A stretch of 64,000 bases of DNA from Micractinium sp. NFX-FRZ (lineage: Eukaryota > Chlorophyta > Trebouxiophyceae > Chlorellales > Chlorellaceae), in the NCBI GenBank assembly GCA_029339195.1, contig JAPTJF010000291.1, forward strand, positions 16,227-80,226. Direction: 5' to 3'. The translations under genes were made by a program, and so were the position numbers. Below the pieces are notes generated by a model, which was not told the DNA's origin, searched no databases, and saw nothing but the letters and a program-made list of their open reading frames with translations. The number at the start of each line of letters is the position of its first letter. Position 1 is the first letter of the stretch. Shown here in pieces: positions 11,295-22,429 of the stretch.

Positions 11295-11770
11295 ACTGCT
11301 GTTGTGCTCGCTCCTGCTGCCGCCGCTAGGCCGCGAGCCGCTAAGATTGGAGTAGCGGCCAGCGACTTGCAGTAGAGCACGCACGGCTCAAGCGGGACAC
11401 CAAAAACAGACCAGTAAGCGAAGAAGTCGAGATACATTGATCGGGGCCAAGCCACCCTCTCTACAATTCCACAAAACCACTGGTGGGGCTGGAGGTGCGA
11501 TCTGAAGTGTCTGGTGCCCCTGCCTTTCCAGCGCCACTTCCCGCATTTCGCCTGGCGCCTCCAGAGGGTTGATGTTCAGTTGCGATTGCTTGTAGGCCTA
11601 TCTGAATTCATATATCCCAATTCAGCTGCCGCAGCGCGCCTAGACGCAGCACACATCTTGTCTGCACTCTGTTCTTGCTGCTGTCGGCTCACCAGCCCGC
11701 AGTCGCCCCCTCCACCCAAGGCTGGCCATACATCAAGCGCAGTTTCGACGAGCAACGGCGTGTGGGAGGC
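11295..11770. promoter_or_regulatory. Divergent intergenic space, GT77 (-) and DHFS (+)
   Basis: 476 bp between the chosen start codons of the two divergent genes. No clear TATA box. It must hold both promoters and both 5' UTRs unless unseen 5' exons exist. Confidence 0.5.
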
Positions 11771-14700
11771 ATGCTGCGAATGCTTCAGGCAGTGGCGGCG
11801 GCGCTGCCAGCGGGCGCCGCCCGCCGCCCGCCCCCTGCAGCCGCAGCTTTCCTAGCATCACCGGCTCCCTACAGCAGCAGCAGTGGCGGCAATGCGCTGG
11901 ACTGGCTGGCTGGCTTTGTCAACCATGAGCAGCGTGGCGTGCCTGCTGCCGCCGGCACCGACTCGGATGCCGGCTTTGATCTGGTACGGTTCTCGGGCAG
12001 CCAGGAGGAGGGCACACCTGTCCCGGCATGCGCTGCCTGTGCATGTGGCCTGTACCGCACCTATGCCATGCTGGTTCCCACATGGAGGCAATGCAAATTG
12101 CAGCACGTGTTTTATCCCAGTCTGCTGACCACGCAGCCGGCCTTGTCTGCAGGGCCGCATGCGCCGCCTGCTGGCAGATCTGGGGGAGCCCCACCACGCG
12201 TGGCCAGCAGCCCATGTGGCGGGCACCAAGGGCAAGGGCTCCACCGTCGTCATGCTGGCAGCCATACTGCAGGCAGCGGGCTACCGGGCGGGGGCGTACA
12301 CCAGGTGGGAGCGCCAGCCGCCCTGTTCTGTATTTCGTGGACCAGGGGCGCGGGCAGGGGGGCTGGAGGATGGGATGGTGGGGCTGTGAGCCACAATGGA
12401 AAGGGCAGGGAGCGAGCTGTTGGGTGGATACAGTGAGTCAGAGGTATGCGCCAACCAAGGCGCCCGTCCAAGGGCGCGGAGCTTTGCAACGGCTTGCTTC
12501 CAGGGTGACGGGCTGGCAAGCCCTGGGCCCGGCGGCCAGATCCCGCCTCTAACCAAAGCCCCTCCGTCTTGGCTTCTTTGACATCCCGCTCGCCACGCCT
12601 TGCAGCCCGCACGTCCGGTCGCTGCACGAGCGCATCGCTGTGGGGGGGTGTCCAATCCCTGGTGCTGAGCTGGACGCATTGGTGGAGCGCCACGCTGACG
12701 CCATCGAGGCGGCGGCACAGCGTGAAAGCGGCGCCCTCAGCCACTTTGAGATTGTGACGGCGCTGGCCTTTAAGCACTTCCAGGAGCAGCAGGTCGGTGG
12801 CGGGGGCTGCTCCCGTGGGGGGTCACCTTTTAAGAGGCCTTGACTGGCCGTGGGGTGGGGGAGGGGGTGTTGCATGCGAAGCGCCGGCCCTTGCCCAGGG
12901 CGAGCAAGCCCTGCTCTGCCCTGGGCTGCACACGACTGATCTGTGCAGATCCCGTACCTTGCCACCCCATCTGGCCTCCTGTTGGTCCCCACTCAATGCT
13001 GCCGCCCGCCCGCAGGTGGATGCTGCCGTGGTGGAGGTTGGGCTGGGCGGCGTGCGCGATGCCACCAACGTGCTCCCTCCTGCCAGCGTGGCGACAGCTG
13101 TCATCACAGCAGTAGGGATGGACCATGCGGCAGCGCTGGGTGGCAGCATCGAGAGCATTGCAGCAGCGAAAGCGGGCATCATGCAGACGGGGCGGCCCGT
13201 GGTGCTGGCGCGGCAGCCTGAGGCAGCGGCAGAGGCAGTGCTGATGAACAGAGGTAGGTGGGGGGTGCTGTGCTGTGCTGTGCTGTGCTGGGCTGGGCTG
13301 GGCTGTGGTCTCGGCCGGGCAGGCATTGGTACATGTTGAGGGCAGCGTTTGAGAATGCAGCCGCTGCTGATGCGGCTGCGGTCGTAGCATAGGGTGCTAG
13401 GCAGCCCTGCGGCACGCTATTATCTCTGTCCCTAATGCTGTGCTGCCCCGGTGCCCTGCAGCGCAAGAGCTGGGATGCCCGGTGATCCAGGCATCTCGAG
13501 ACGTGCAGTTCCTGCCGCCAGCAGCTGCAGGGGCAGCAGACGCAGCAGGCGACAGCAGTGGCAGCCAGTTGCCGCAGCTGTGGCAGCGTCACACAATGGC
13601 ACTGAGCGGCCAGACAGCGGCTGCGTTGGCAGCCGAGGGGCAGCCTGCTGAGTTCGGTAAGGGTTCCATCAGCAGTGCCCCCTGGCTGGCTAGCCAGCAG
13701 CCAGCTTCCTGTCCGCTCAGCCGCACTTCCTGCCTGCCTGCCTGCCTGTCAATCCTGGCCTCTCACACTGGCACCCGCTCGAGCCGCCCATATTGTCTTG
13801 CTGCCTGCCTGCCTGTCTGCCTGCCCCTGCAGATGTGCGGCTGCGCGTGCTGGGCTCCCACCAGCTGGACAATGCAGCGGCAGCCGTGGCAGCAGCTGGC
13901 TGCCTCAAACAGCACGGCTTGGAGCGCATCAGCTTGCAGGCAGTGGCAGCTGGCTTGGAGGCCGCTGTGCTTCCAGGCCGCTTCCAGGTGTGTCAGTTCA
14001 CAGAAGATGCAGAGGCAGATGAGGCAGCAGCGGCGATGACGGCCCAGGGCGGGTCGAGCGGTGCCACGTCAGCGGGGCCATGGGTGGTGCTGGACGGCGC
14101 GCACACTGCTGAGTCAGCACGGGCGCTGGCCCAGACGCTGCGCCAAGTGTTCCCCACGGCACCCGTGGCACTGGTGATGGCAATGGCAGAAGACAAGCAG
14201 CACAGGTGAGGGCGGGGCTTCATGGCCAGGGCTGTGCCACCAGCTGATGTGTACGTGCATGCAGCGGCAGCACAAGCAGGCTGCACATGATGTGGGAGCC
14301 TGCAGTGCATGTGCATTGCCCTCCCAGCCCCTCTGCCCACCATCCCACCGACCCCCGCTCACTCCCGCCGGGCCCTCCCTTCTGCTGATCAGTCAGTTGC
14401 TCAGTCAGCCGCTCAATCAGTCACTCCAGCCGCTCAATCAGTTGCTCAATGAGTTGCTAAATCATTCACTGTATTGTGCTGTGCAGAGAGATCTGTCAGG
14501 AGCTGCGCGCCATCCACCCCGCAGTCGCCATCTTCACAAGCGTGCCCATCGCGGGCGGCGCAGCGCGCGCAGCGGGCCCCGGCCAGCTGGCGGCCGCCTG
14601 GCAGGCGGCAGCCATCTTGGGAGGCGGGCGGCCACGGGGCGGCATGCGCACCCGGGAGCTTATTCAAGCCTCCCTGACGGCTGCTGTAGAGCGGGGGCGC

Positions 14701-14805
14701 ATGGAGCTGAGGGCGCACCGCGAGGAGCGGGGCGTTGTGCTGGTGTGCGGCAGCCTGCATGCGGTGGGGGCGGCGCTGGCGCACCTGCCGCTGGCGCCCG
14801 TGTGA
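11771..14805 (+). CDS. DHFS: Dihydrofolate synthase / folylpolyglutamate synthase
   Basis: ATP-dependent ligase that joins glutamate to dihydropteroate (and possibly to folates) in folate synthesis. Exons: 11771-11983, 12153-12304, 12606-12792, 13016-13253, 13462-13656, 13833-14205, 14487-14805; 558 codons plus stop. The first 40 residues are Ala/Arg/Pro-rich with no acid, fitting an organelle transit peptide; plant DHFS is mitochondrial. Conserved blocks in order: [18 protein letters not shown], the ATP loop [10 protein letters not shown] (about residue 95), [56 protein letters not shown]. The AGTDSDxGFDLGRM block points to plant-type DHFS rather than classical FPGS. An acidic Ala-rich insertion of about 25 residues sits just before LDGAHT. 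The gene converges closely on the kinase gene. Confidence 0.93.
13265..13312. repeat. TGCTG / GGGCT tandem repeat in DHFS intron 4
   Basis: Starts right after the donor: five-base TGCTG units changing to GGGCT units. Confidence 0.8.
14390..14466. repeat. CAGTTGCTCAAT-type tandem repeat in DHFS intron 6
   Basis: About six degenerate units of 11-17 bp (CAGTCAGCCGCTCAAT, CAGTTGCTCAAT), close before the last acceptor. Confidence 0.75.
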
Positions 14806-14892
14806 GGCCGCTGCCAGGTGGCACAGCGACGCAGCCGCCTCCCCGCACCACTGCGCTGCTGCCATCTCGTGCACAGCACCTCTGCTTCACAC

Positions 14893-14897
14893 TGTAA
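14893..14897 (+). terminator. TGTAA polyadenylation signal of DHFS
   Basis: 88 bp after the DHFS stop. The opposing signal of the kinase gene is only 48 bp further on. Confidence 0.75.
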
Positions 14898-14944
14898 ATT
14901 GCACACTTGTCGATTCACACCATGTAGCACGACTGGTTCGAACT

Positions 14945-14949
14945 TTACA
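14945..14949 (-). terminator. TGTAA polyadenylation signal of the kinase gene
   Basis: Minus-strand TGTAA about 300 bp past the kinase stop. Cleavage downstream of it would fall in the DHFS 3' UTR or last exon, so the two mRNAs probably overlap. Confidence 0.65.
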
Positions 14950-15251
14950 AAGGCGGGGAGGCGAGGTGTGAAGGTGTGGAAACAGGCGCGCACGGGCAGG
15001 GCAGATGTGATGCATGGGGTCGGTGGCTGGCTGGCTGGCTGATAGGGAATCATCGAGAAACGGGCTGGCTACGGGGGGGCGTTCTCTGACACCAGGGTGT
15101 CTACAGATGCGCCTGGGACGAGACAAGGCCGGGACGTGCTGAGGGAATGGGGTGGCGTGTGTTCTTTTCGCCAAGAGTTTGTGTCAGCTTGCGGTGGTGT
15201 GCACGGATGCACAGCTGTTGCCCGGACGAGGCAGCAGCGGCGGCCGGGTAC

Positions 15252-18200
15252 TCACTCGGCCTGTGCCCCACCCTCAGCTTGCTCCTGAATGCTCCTGCAG
15301 GAAGTTCAGGGAGGAAGGGAAAGCAGCAGTGCATGTCTCCCCATCCAGTGCCCCGAACTGTATACTCACACAGCCACCTGTCATGCGCCACCTGTCATGT
15401 GCCACCTGTCAGCAGGACCGCCCATCTCCCGCCAGAGCACAACCACACCTCCCTCCCTCCCTGCTTGCCTCAGCTCGGCTGCGACGTCGGCAAAACCGGG
15501 GCGCGCAGCCTCCACGTCTGACCAGCACGCCAGCATGAGCTCAACAAACTGCCCATAGCTCTCCTCGCCGGGCTTGTCCAGGCAGGGAAGCGCTTCGCGG
15601 GGCGGCACCACCAGGCGGGCTCCCTCCCGCAGGTCGTTCACCAGCTGAACAGATGGGTGTGGGATCGAGGCAGGGGGAGCAAGAGGGAGGGGGTGATGCT
15701 TTGGAGGTGGTGGGCGTGAGCAAACACGAGTTGCCAGGCCGCAGGGCGCCGGATGCTATGCCCGCCCTCCCTTCCAGCAGTGCCGTTGGCGGCCGGGCCC
15801 CTGCCAGCAGTACACGTCGGCATGGCCCCCTCTCCCGCCCTGCCTCCTCACCTGCCAGCCATTCACCACATCAGACCAGGGCAGCTGCCACGTCAGCAGC
15901 TCCCACCTGCAGGGAATGGAGGGGGCTGGTCACAAAGAGGGTGGTCATCCTGGCAAGAAAACGCCAGGCAATGCGCACTGTGGGCTGCACGTGGCACGGC
16001 AGGGCACCCGCCCCTCAATGCACGCAGCTGCTCTCTGCTCGGCAGCCTTCTACTTTCATCAGTCCGACACAGGCGACGCCCGCACTGCCCAGCCCGCTGC
16101 ATGCACCGTCTACAGGGCACTGCACACAAAGGACACTCCACTCTGCCCTCAGGCGCCGCCTGCACACTCACATCACCACGCCAAAGGCAAACACGTCGGA
16201 GGCGCGGGTGGCCTTGGCGCCACGGATCAGCTCCGGGGCGAGCCTGCATGGGGGGGACGGGGGGTGCAGCGGTGAGGAGGGGAATTGGGTTGCTAGTACT
16301 GAACACGCTGCTTCCAGGTGCAAAGGAAGGTAGGCGGGAGGCAACACGGGAGGTGGGGGCAGAGGAGGCAAGGGCTGCCTGGTGAGAGGGATCAGCATTT
16401 GTGGTACTGGGCTGCACCTGCATCCCCCTGACCTGCAATTGCCCACCCTCGTCCTGCCCGGTGTGCCTCCCCCCTGCCCTCCCAGCATCACACTGGCCCC
16501 TCCCTGTTCCGCCTGACCTGCTCCCACACGCCTACCAGCGTGGCCTCATGCCAGCCATGCTGGTGCTCTTGGTGTGCCGCCCTGCTAAGCCCTTTCCCGC
16601 TTCACGCACACCGGCCAGCCCTGCCCTGCCCCGCCCTGCCCCGCCCTGCCCTGCCCGGCAGCTCACCAGCGGGGGTTCATTGCGGCCATGCTGGTGCTCT
16701 TGGTGCCGTCCTCCTGCAGGATACGGCTGAGGTTGAAGTCGCCGACCTGCATGGCAGGAGGAGGGGGCGAAGGAGAGGGGGGACATAGTGGACGTCTGGG
16801 GCACTCCTCATCAACTGGGGTGCCGCTGGGAATTGGGAGTGGGTCCCCATCAACGCCTTTTGCGACAGGCCACAGCTCCAGCATTCGACTCCGCAGAAAT
16901 GAGTGCCCTGCGCTGCCAGCAGGGCACAAGACATGCACCCACCTTGACGCGCCAGCTCTCGTCGATGAACAGATTGGGCGATTTTAAATCGCGGTGGAGG
17001 ATGGGGGTGGGGCGGGTGTGCAGGTACCTGCCGACATTGTTTTGGGGCGGGAGAGCGGCGGCAGGCATGAGTGGGCGCTGAGGGCGCCGCCGCACATGCC
17101 CCGCCCAGCTGCGTTATAAAGGCTACCTTCGCCGCCTGCTACACTGTCGGCTGCCGACTCGACAACAGCAGCAGAAGCATGCGCTGAAACACACGCACGC
17201 AATGCCCTGGGCTCACAGCATGCCCAGCGCAGCATCCAGCGCCATGGACAGCAGCCGGTGCCAGCTCAGCTTTGCCTGGACGGCAGGCTCGCTGCGCCCG
17301 CGGGCCAGCACCTCGTTCAGGCTTCCCATGGGGCAGTACTCTGGAGGCCGAAACCATGGGAACGTTGGGAAAGGGAGAGAGGGTGAGCATCGTGACGCTG
17401 CCGGGGGGGGGGGGCAGGAGACGGGCGGGCACATGCACGGCGCTCGCCTCTCGCGTCAAACCCGTGCTGGCGCCCCCTCAAAGGCCGCCCCTGAACAGCC
17501 GCCCCTTGCCTGTGAGGAAGCAGGGCGGGGCGTAGCAGATGCCCAGGAAGTTGAGGACGTTGGGGTGGCGCAGCTGGGCGAGCAGGCCCGCCTCCTGCGC
17601 GCGCAAGGAAGGGTGCATGTGGGGCCGCCGTGGGTGCAGGCTGGCGTGGGGAGCGTGCGGGCGGGCAGGCAGGCAGGGTGGCAGCGCCAAACCCAGCGCT
17701 GATGCCGTGCCACGCCTGCAGCCTGTGCCTCCTTGCTCAATCAATCAATCGATCGACCGCTTGCTGGCCAGCTGCTGCAGGGCCAACAGAGGTGCCAGCG
17801 GTGCCAGACCCTCCCCAAGGCACAGCAGTGGACCAGCAGGGGTAGCGCAGCTCTGAGCACAGTACTGGTGCACGCCGCACCTGCAGGCTGTGCACCGACA
17901 GAGCTGGCAATGGCGCCAGCCACCACCCCAAGGCATGGCTTTGTGGAAACTGCCCTGTGCCCCTCCCCTCTCACCGCATCCAGTTGCACCATCATGTGGG
18001 CCGGCACCACCAGCGCCCCGCCCATGTCACCCTCCGACTGCTGCACAGCTTTCTTGTCCACCAGGATCTTGCAGGCCACCTTGGTCGAGTGCCACAGCCC
18101 AACATACACCTGCAAACGAAACGCGAAAGAGGGCAGGGGTCAGGCACGCAGACGGCACGCCTTTCGGGCTGATGCACCCGCCTGCCGCTGCGATGCCCCC

Positions 18201-20830
18201 TCCATTGGTTGCCCCTGGACCGGGCATGCGCCGTGGGTGCAGCCCCGGTGCACACCCCCACACCTGCAATACCCACGGCTTGCCCCCCAGCTTGGCACAG
18301 CACTTGACCCCCACCCCCACCGGGTGGTAGCGACCTGCACCTGCTTCCTTATAGCTCTCACCTTGCCGAAGCTGCCCTCTCCGATTGGCCTCAGGACCTG
18401 CAGGTCCTTGAAGTCAAACACCCAGTGGCGCGCATCCACCCCGCCGACAGGGCGGGGCACGGAGCCAGCTGAAGGCGCCTGCAGCCACAGACGGGAGGGC
18501 GGGCACGCCGGCAAGATCTTCTGGGATGCTGCGTGGCGCAGGCAGCCTGACAGCTGTGCACAGGCGGCATCCCAGGGCGGCACAGGCGGGCAGAAAACCA
18601 CGTGAGGCCCAAAGCCTACAATCAAAGGCTGCCAGGTGCGTGACTCACCAGGGACACAATCTTGCTCAAATACTCGTCTTTGCTCAGCGCCGAATCAGCA
18701 TTGGTCCCAGAGCTACACAGGCAGGGAGGGGACATACAAGAATGAAAGAAGGCGGTGTCATTTGTGAGCGCCGCCTAGAGGCATGCCCCCGGCGCTGCGT
18801 TGGCAGGCAGGGAGCAGACGAGGAGGCAGGGCTTCGTGGCACGCTGTGCGATAGGAAGGGCAGGCGCAGCAATGCCAGGCAAGCAGGCAGGCAGACAACC
18901 GAAGCGGCTGCCACACGCGCCCACAGGATCCACGGCTGCTGATTAGCTGCTGAAGCTTGGAAGCTGCGGGGCTCAATTAAAACAAACAAATTTAAAAAAA
19001 TGGCTCAATGCCTGCTCACCTGTTGTGACCCAGATGGGCGCCAGGCTCAGAGAGGGAGCGCGCGGTGGGCGTGCCGGGCGGAGGGTTGCTGTCAGCTGTC
19101 GCCAGCTGCTACAGCAGGCACGGCATGCGGGGAGAGCAGCTGTCAGTGGCGCTAGCTCAGGAATGAGCAACGCCGGCCGGCAGCAGCCACCCCTTACCAG
19201 CCCGGGGCAGTGCAGCGCCGCTGCTGGCACCACATTACGGCAGGCGGGTGGGCACTGGCAGGCAAGTGCATTCCCTGCTCCGGTTGTTACTGGTGTGCCT
19301 ACCGTGAGGGGTCCGCTGTTGTGGGGGATCAGTGTGTCAGCTATGGGGCCACCCGAGTTTTTGGCGGTACTGTATGAGGCCAGGCCTGTGGCAAGCCCGC
19401 TGCCCAAGGGGCCACTTGCCAGAGGGCCCACGCCTGGAGGGCAGGAGGGCGGCAGCCCGGCGCCGCCGCTGCCGGAGCCATAGTAGCTGCCGCCGCTGCC
19501 GCCGCCAGCGGGAGGGGGCATGGGTGTGCCCCCGGGTGCCGCTGCCGGGTAGGGCTTGGAGTACTCGCTTCCGGCCGTGGGCGCCTGGCGGCGGCGCTTG
19601 CGGATCAAAAAAAAAGCCAGGACCGCCAGCACTGCGCGCAAAAGATTAATCAATGGAAGTGTTGGGTTGGTTGGACTGGGCACAAGCTGTTCATCCAAGG
19701 TGGGCGGCAAGGAGCATGGCTTGCGCCACGTGCCTCCCGCTGCCCTCCTTGCCACATGCAGCAGGCAGCCCCCCCGTCCGGGCCCGCAGATTTCCAAGCG
19801 GTTATGAAGCAAGGGCTGGGCAGGCTCGAGCCCGCCGGCTGCTGCATCGGGGGCATGCCTTGCACCCACCTGCCGCGGCAGCAATGCCGCCCACCACTCC
19901 ACCCACAATGGCGCCCGTGTTGCTGCTGCCGCCAGAGTCGCAAGTGACTCGGACGGTGGTTGCAGGGTTGACCTGCAAGGGGTCGCCAACAACATGCAAG
20001 AATCAAGCGCTTGAAAGGGGATGGGCACGACAGCTCACATGGCCTCACGCCCCCAAGCTTGCCTGGTATAGGGTCAGGCAGTTTGCGCCACCGCAGGTGC
20101 AGGTGGAGAAATCGACGGTTGATGCGCAGAGGGTGCCTGCGCTGGGGCCGTCGAGGCGGGCGCTGCGGTCGGGCACCGTGTCCCCCGCGGTCGGAGCATC
20201 TTGGAGGAAGGTTATGTAACCAACGCCATACAGGCTGTTGTAGGAGCCATAACCGAGGGAGCTGCCGGGTTGGACCACATACAGCCACTCGGCACAGATC
20301 TGGACTGTTAGGCCGTCGACCTCCGAGGTTGACGTCAGCTGGCACTGCCCCTTCCAATCATCCCCGTCGTAGGGATAGACGATGGCCAGGCTCAAGTTGC
20401 GGTCGCAGCTGCTAGAGATGGCGGTGAATGCGGGGCCGTAGCTTGCGCTCAGAACACGGCCCCTGCGGGCATGTGTGGGCGGGCGGGCGGGGTGGGCGGG
20501 CAGGGCACACAGCGGGGGCGGGCGGGAGGTAGGGAGGGTCCCCACGGTGCACATGGTGGGTTGATGGCAGCTGCCTTGGTGTGTGAACAATGACAGCTTT
20601 CTGTGAGTGCCAGTTGGGCAAGAGCAGGGTGCCATGCGCGAATGCACACGGCAGCAGGGCCACCACGTGTAGCTTCTCGTGCCGCCGGGGGCCGCCGCTG
20701 CAAGGGTATCTCCCCACCACCGGGCAGGGCCGCCTCACCTCGTGTGCGCAGCGCCCAGCAGGCGGCCCTCGCACAGTGCTGCTGCCGCCAGGAGGCAGCA
20801 CACGAGCAGGAGGGGCCGGTGGGGCCCCAT
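15252..20830 (-). CDS. Receptor-like Ser/Thr-Tyr (TKL) protein kinase
   Basis: Single-pass plasma-membrane kinase; ligand unknown. Sixteen exons: 20830-20739, 20462-20063, 19972-19870, 19631-19303, 19105-19020, 18712-18649, 18478-18362, 18109-17975, 17594-17510, 17340-17217, 17027-16943, 16746-16667, 16243-16172, 15906-15852, 15644-15469, 15294-15252; 681 codons plus stop. A signal peptide (MGPHRPLLLVCCLLAAAAL) precedes an ectodomain of about 150 residues with several cysteines that I cannot assign. The transmembrane helix at about 183-206 ends in RKRRR, followed by a Gly/Pro-rich juxtamembrane stretch. The kinase has IGEGSFGK, VACK, EYCPMGSL, HRDLKSPN, DFNLSR (DFG replaced by DFN), LAPELI and SDVFAFGVVMWELLTW. 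Three introns use GC donors (20062, 17509, 15468), fixed by frame and homology. Confidence 0.9.
16526..16705 (-). repeat. Donor-side exon echo, kinase exon 12
   Basis: CCATGCTGGTGCTCTTGGTG in the exon (about 16685-16704) and the donor at 16667 are repeated about 134 bp away at 16526-16575, including an intact GTAGGC donor. Confidence 0.8.
17403..17414. repeat. G12 homopolymer
   Basis: Twelve consecutive G in a kinase intron. Length is prone to sequencing or assembly error. Confidence 0.8.
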
Positions 20831-22123
20831 CGCTACCGCTCGGCTGGTAAGCACTCAGCGAAGCTGGACGCAGCGTGCTGCAGGCCGTGTTTGTTGCGCT
20901 TGCAGCCAGCCGCTCAATGCAGCCTAGATGACAGAGGGCTGGATAGAGGTCAGGAGCGCTTGAATGCCGCGTCTCAGTTAAGGGAGCCCTTTTTGAACGC
21001 GCTGGCCACCCGGTGCAAGCTGTACCCGTTAATTAGTGCAAGATATGACGACAAACCGATTTGTGGAGCATTTGTGCAAGGTCATGCCTGCCGAGCTGGC
21101 ACTTGCAGCTTCCTTCTGGCATCTGGAAGGCGCATGCTCTTGCAATGCCCCCTCATCCCGTTGAATGCACGTGTGCACCCGAATTGCGGCGCCGACATTA
21201 TTCGCACCCGGCGCTACCGATTATCGCTGCTGGCACCCTGATGACTGGCGGCAGTACCCCCAGGCAGTTGCCCGCTTGCTGCCCTGTGTGCACCACCATC
21301 AGCGCTGCCTGGGTGGAAGGCATACTCATTAAATACTAGGACATCAAACCACTGAGCGCGCGCAAATAGAGAGAGACATTGCATGCAGAGAGGGGCAGAG
21401 GGCGTACCGAGGGGTGAGACGAGACGGCACGTATGTCGGGTGCCGCCACAGTGGTCGAGTGCAGCTCCAGTCAGAGAAAGGGGGGCAGCGGGAGGCCCAG
21501 ATACTATCGAGTGGTCACGTCAGATAAGGAGAGAGCAGAGGGCCCAAACACTATGTGTTTGCCTTGACAGGGCGCTGAGGCGGCAAGGAGAGGAGACAAA
21601 GTGAGGGGGCATGCAGCAGCCAGCTCGCGTCAAAAGTAGACAGGAGCAGCCAGAGTGGGGGTTGGGTTAGTGGAAACGGCTTCCAATCGCCGGGTTGGTG
21701 AATGGATGCGGATCAGACATTCAAGGACGTTCATCTCTTGTTCAACGTGATTCAACAAGCGTGCATTGCGGGGCAGGCAGCTAGTGCACCAGCGCTGTGC
21801 GTACCCGCCAGGACCGGAGCGCGAGGCCCGGCAGGTGTGCCGGGGGGTTGGCGGCACATGCACACGGACAGGAGGAGGCGTGTTTCGTTATTCAAAATTC
21901 AGGCTTCGTGTGGTGGGGGCTCTTGGGTGCATGGTGGGGTACATGCCAGAGTCAGGGCGGTGCCGCAAAGTAGGGGGAGCCGGGAGGGGCGGCACAACAG
22001 CGGTGAGGGGGATCGCGCATCTTCCGGAGGGGAGGAGCGACATCTCTCAAGGGCACCACTGGCGCGCCAGCAAGGGGGAGAGACGGGGAGAAGCCAAGAA
22101 AGAGGAAGGCACAGAACTAACAC
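20831..22123. other. Intergenic; kinase promoter side
   Basis: 1.3 kb upstream of the kinase start. A plus-strand frame of 146 codons at 21702-22142 has no recognisable domain, and I do not call it a gene. Purine-rich stretches only. Confidence 0.5.
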
Positions 22124-22128
22124 TTACA
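22124..22128 (-). terminator. TGTAA polyadenylation signal
   Basis: Minus-strand TGTAA about 300 bp past the stop of the cyclase-like gene. Confidence 0.55.
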
Positions 22129-22429
22129 CGGAATTGAAATAGGGAGCGACGCACAGGGCGGTCGACTGTCAAGGGTCCCAAGGTGCCGCGTCAGCCGGCG
22201 GCGGCGGCGGCGGCTGTCAAGCAAGGTTGCCAGAGAAGAAGAGGAGGCGTGCGGGCGCCGTAAGCACAGGGCCACTCAAGGCACGGCACAGCGAGGAGAG
22301 GGCAGGCACCCCTGCCTGCTGCGCCAGCGGGCACGGCGGGCACAGCAGGCAGGCGGGGCGTGCCGGCAGAGCCAAAAGCCCCGGCCCCCGCCTCGCTTGC
22401 CCAACAAGGGCGCCGTGGGGTGCTTCGTG

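Noticed and set aside
21702..22142. Plus-strand open frame of 146 codons starting MDADQTF
   Set aside because: No recognisable domain. It is Gly/Arg-rich in a GC-rich spacer, and its 3' end overlaps the 3' flank of a minus-strand gene.
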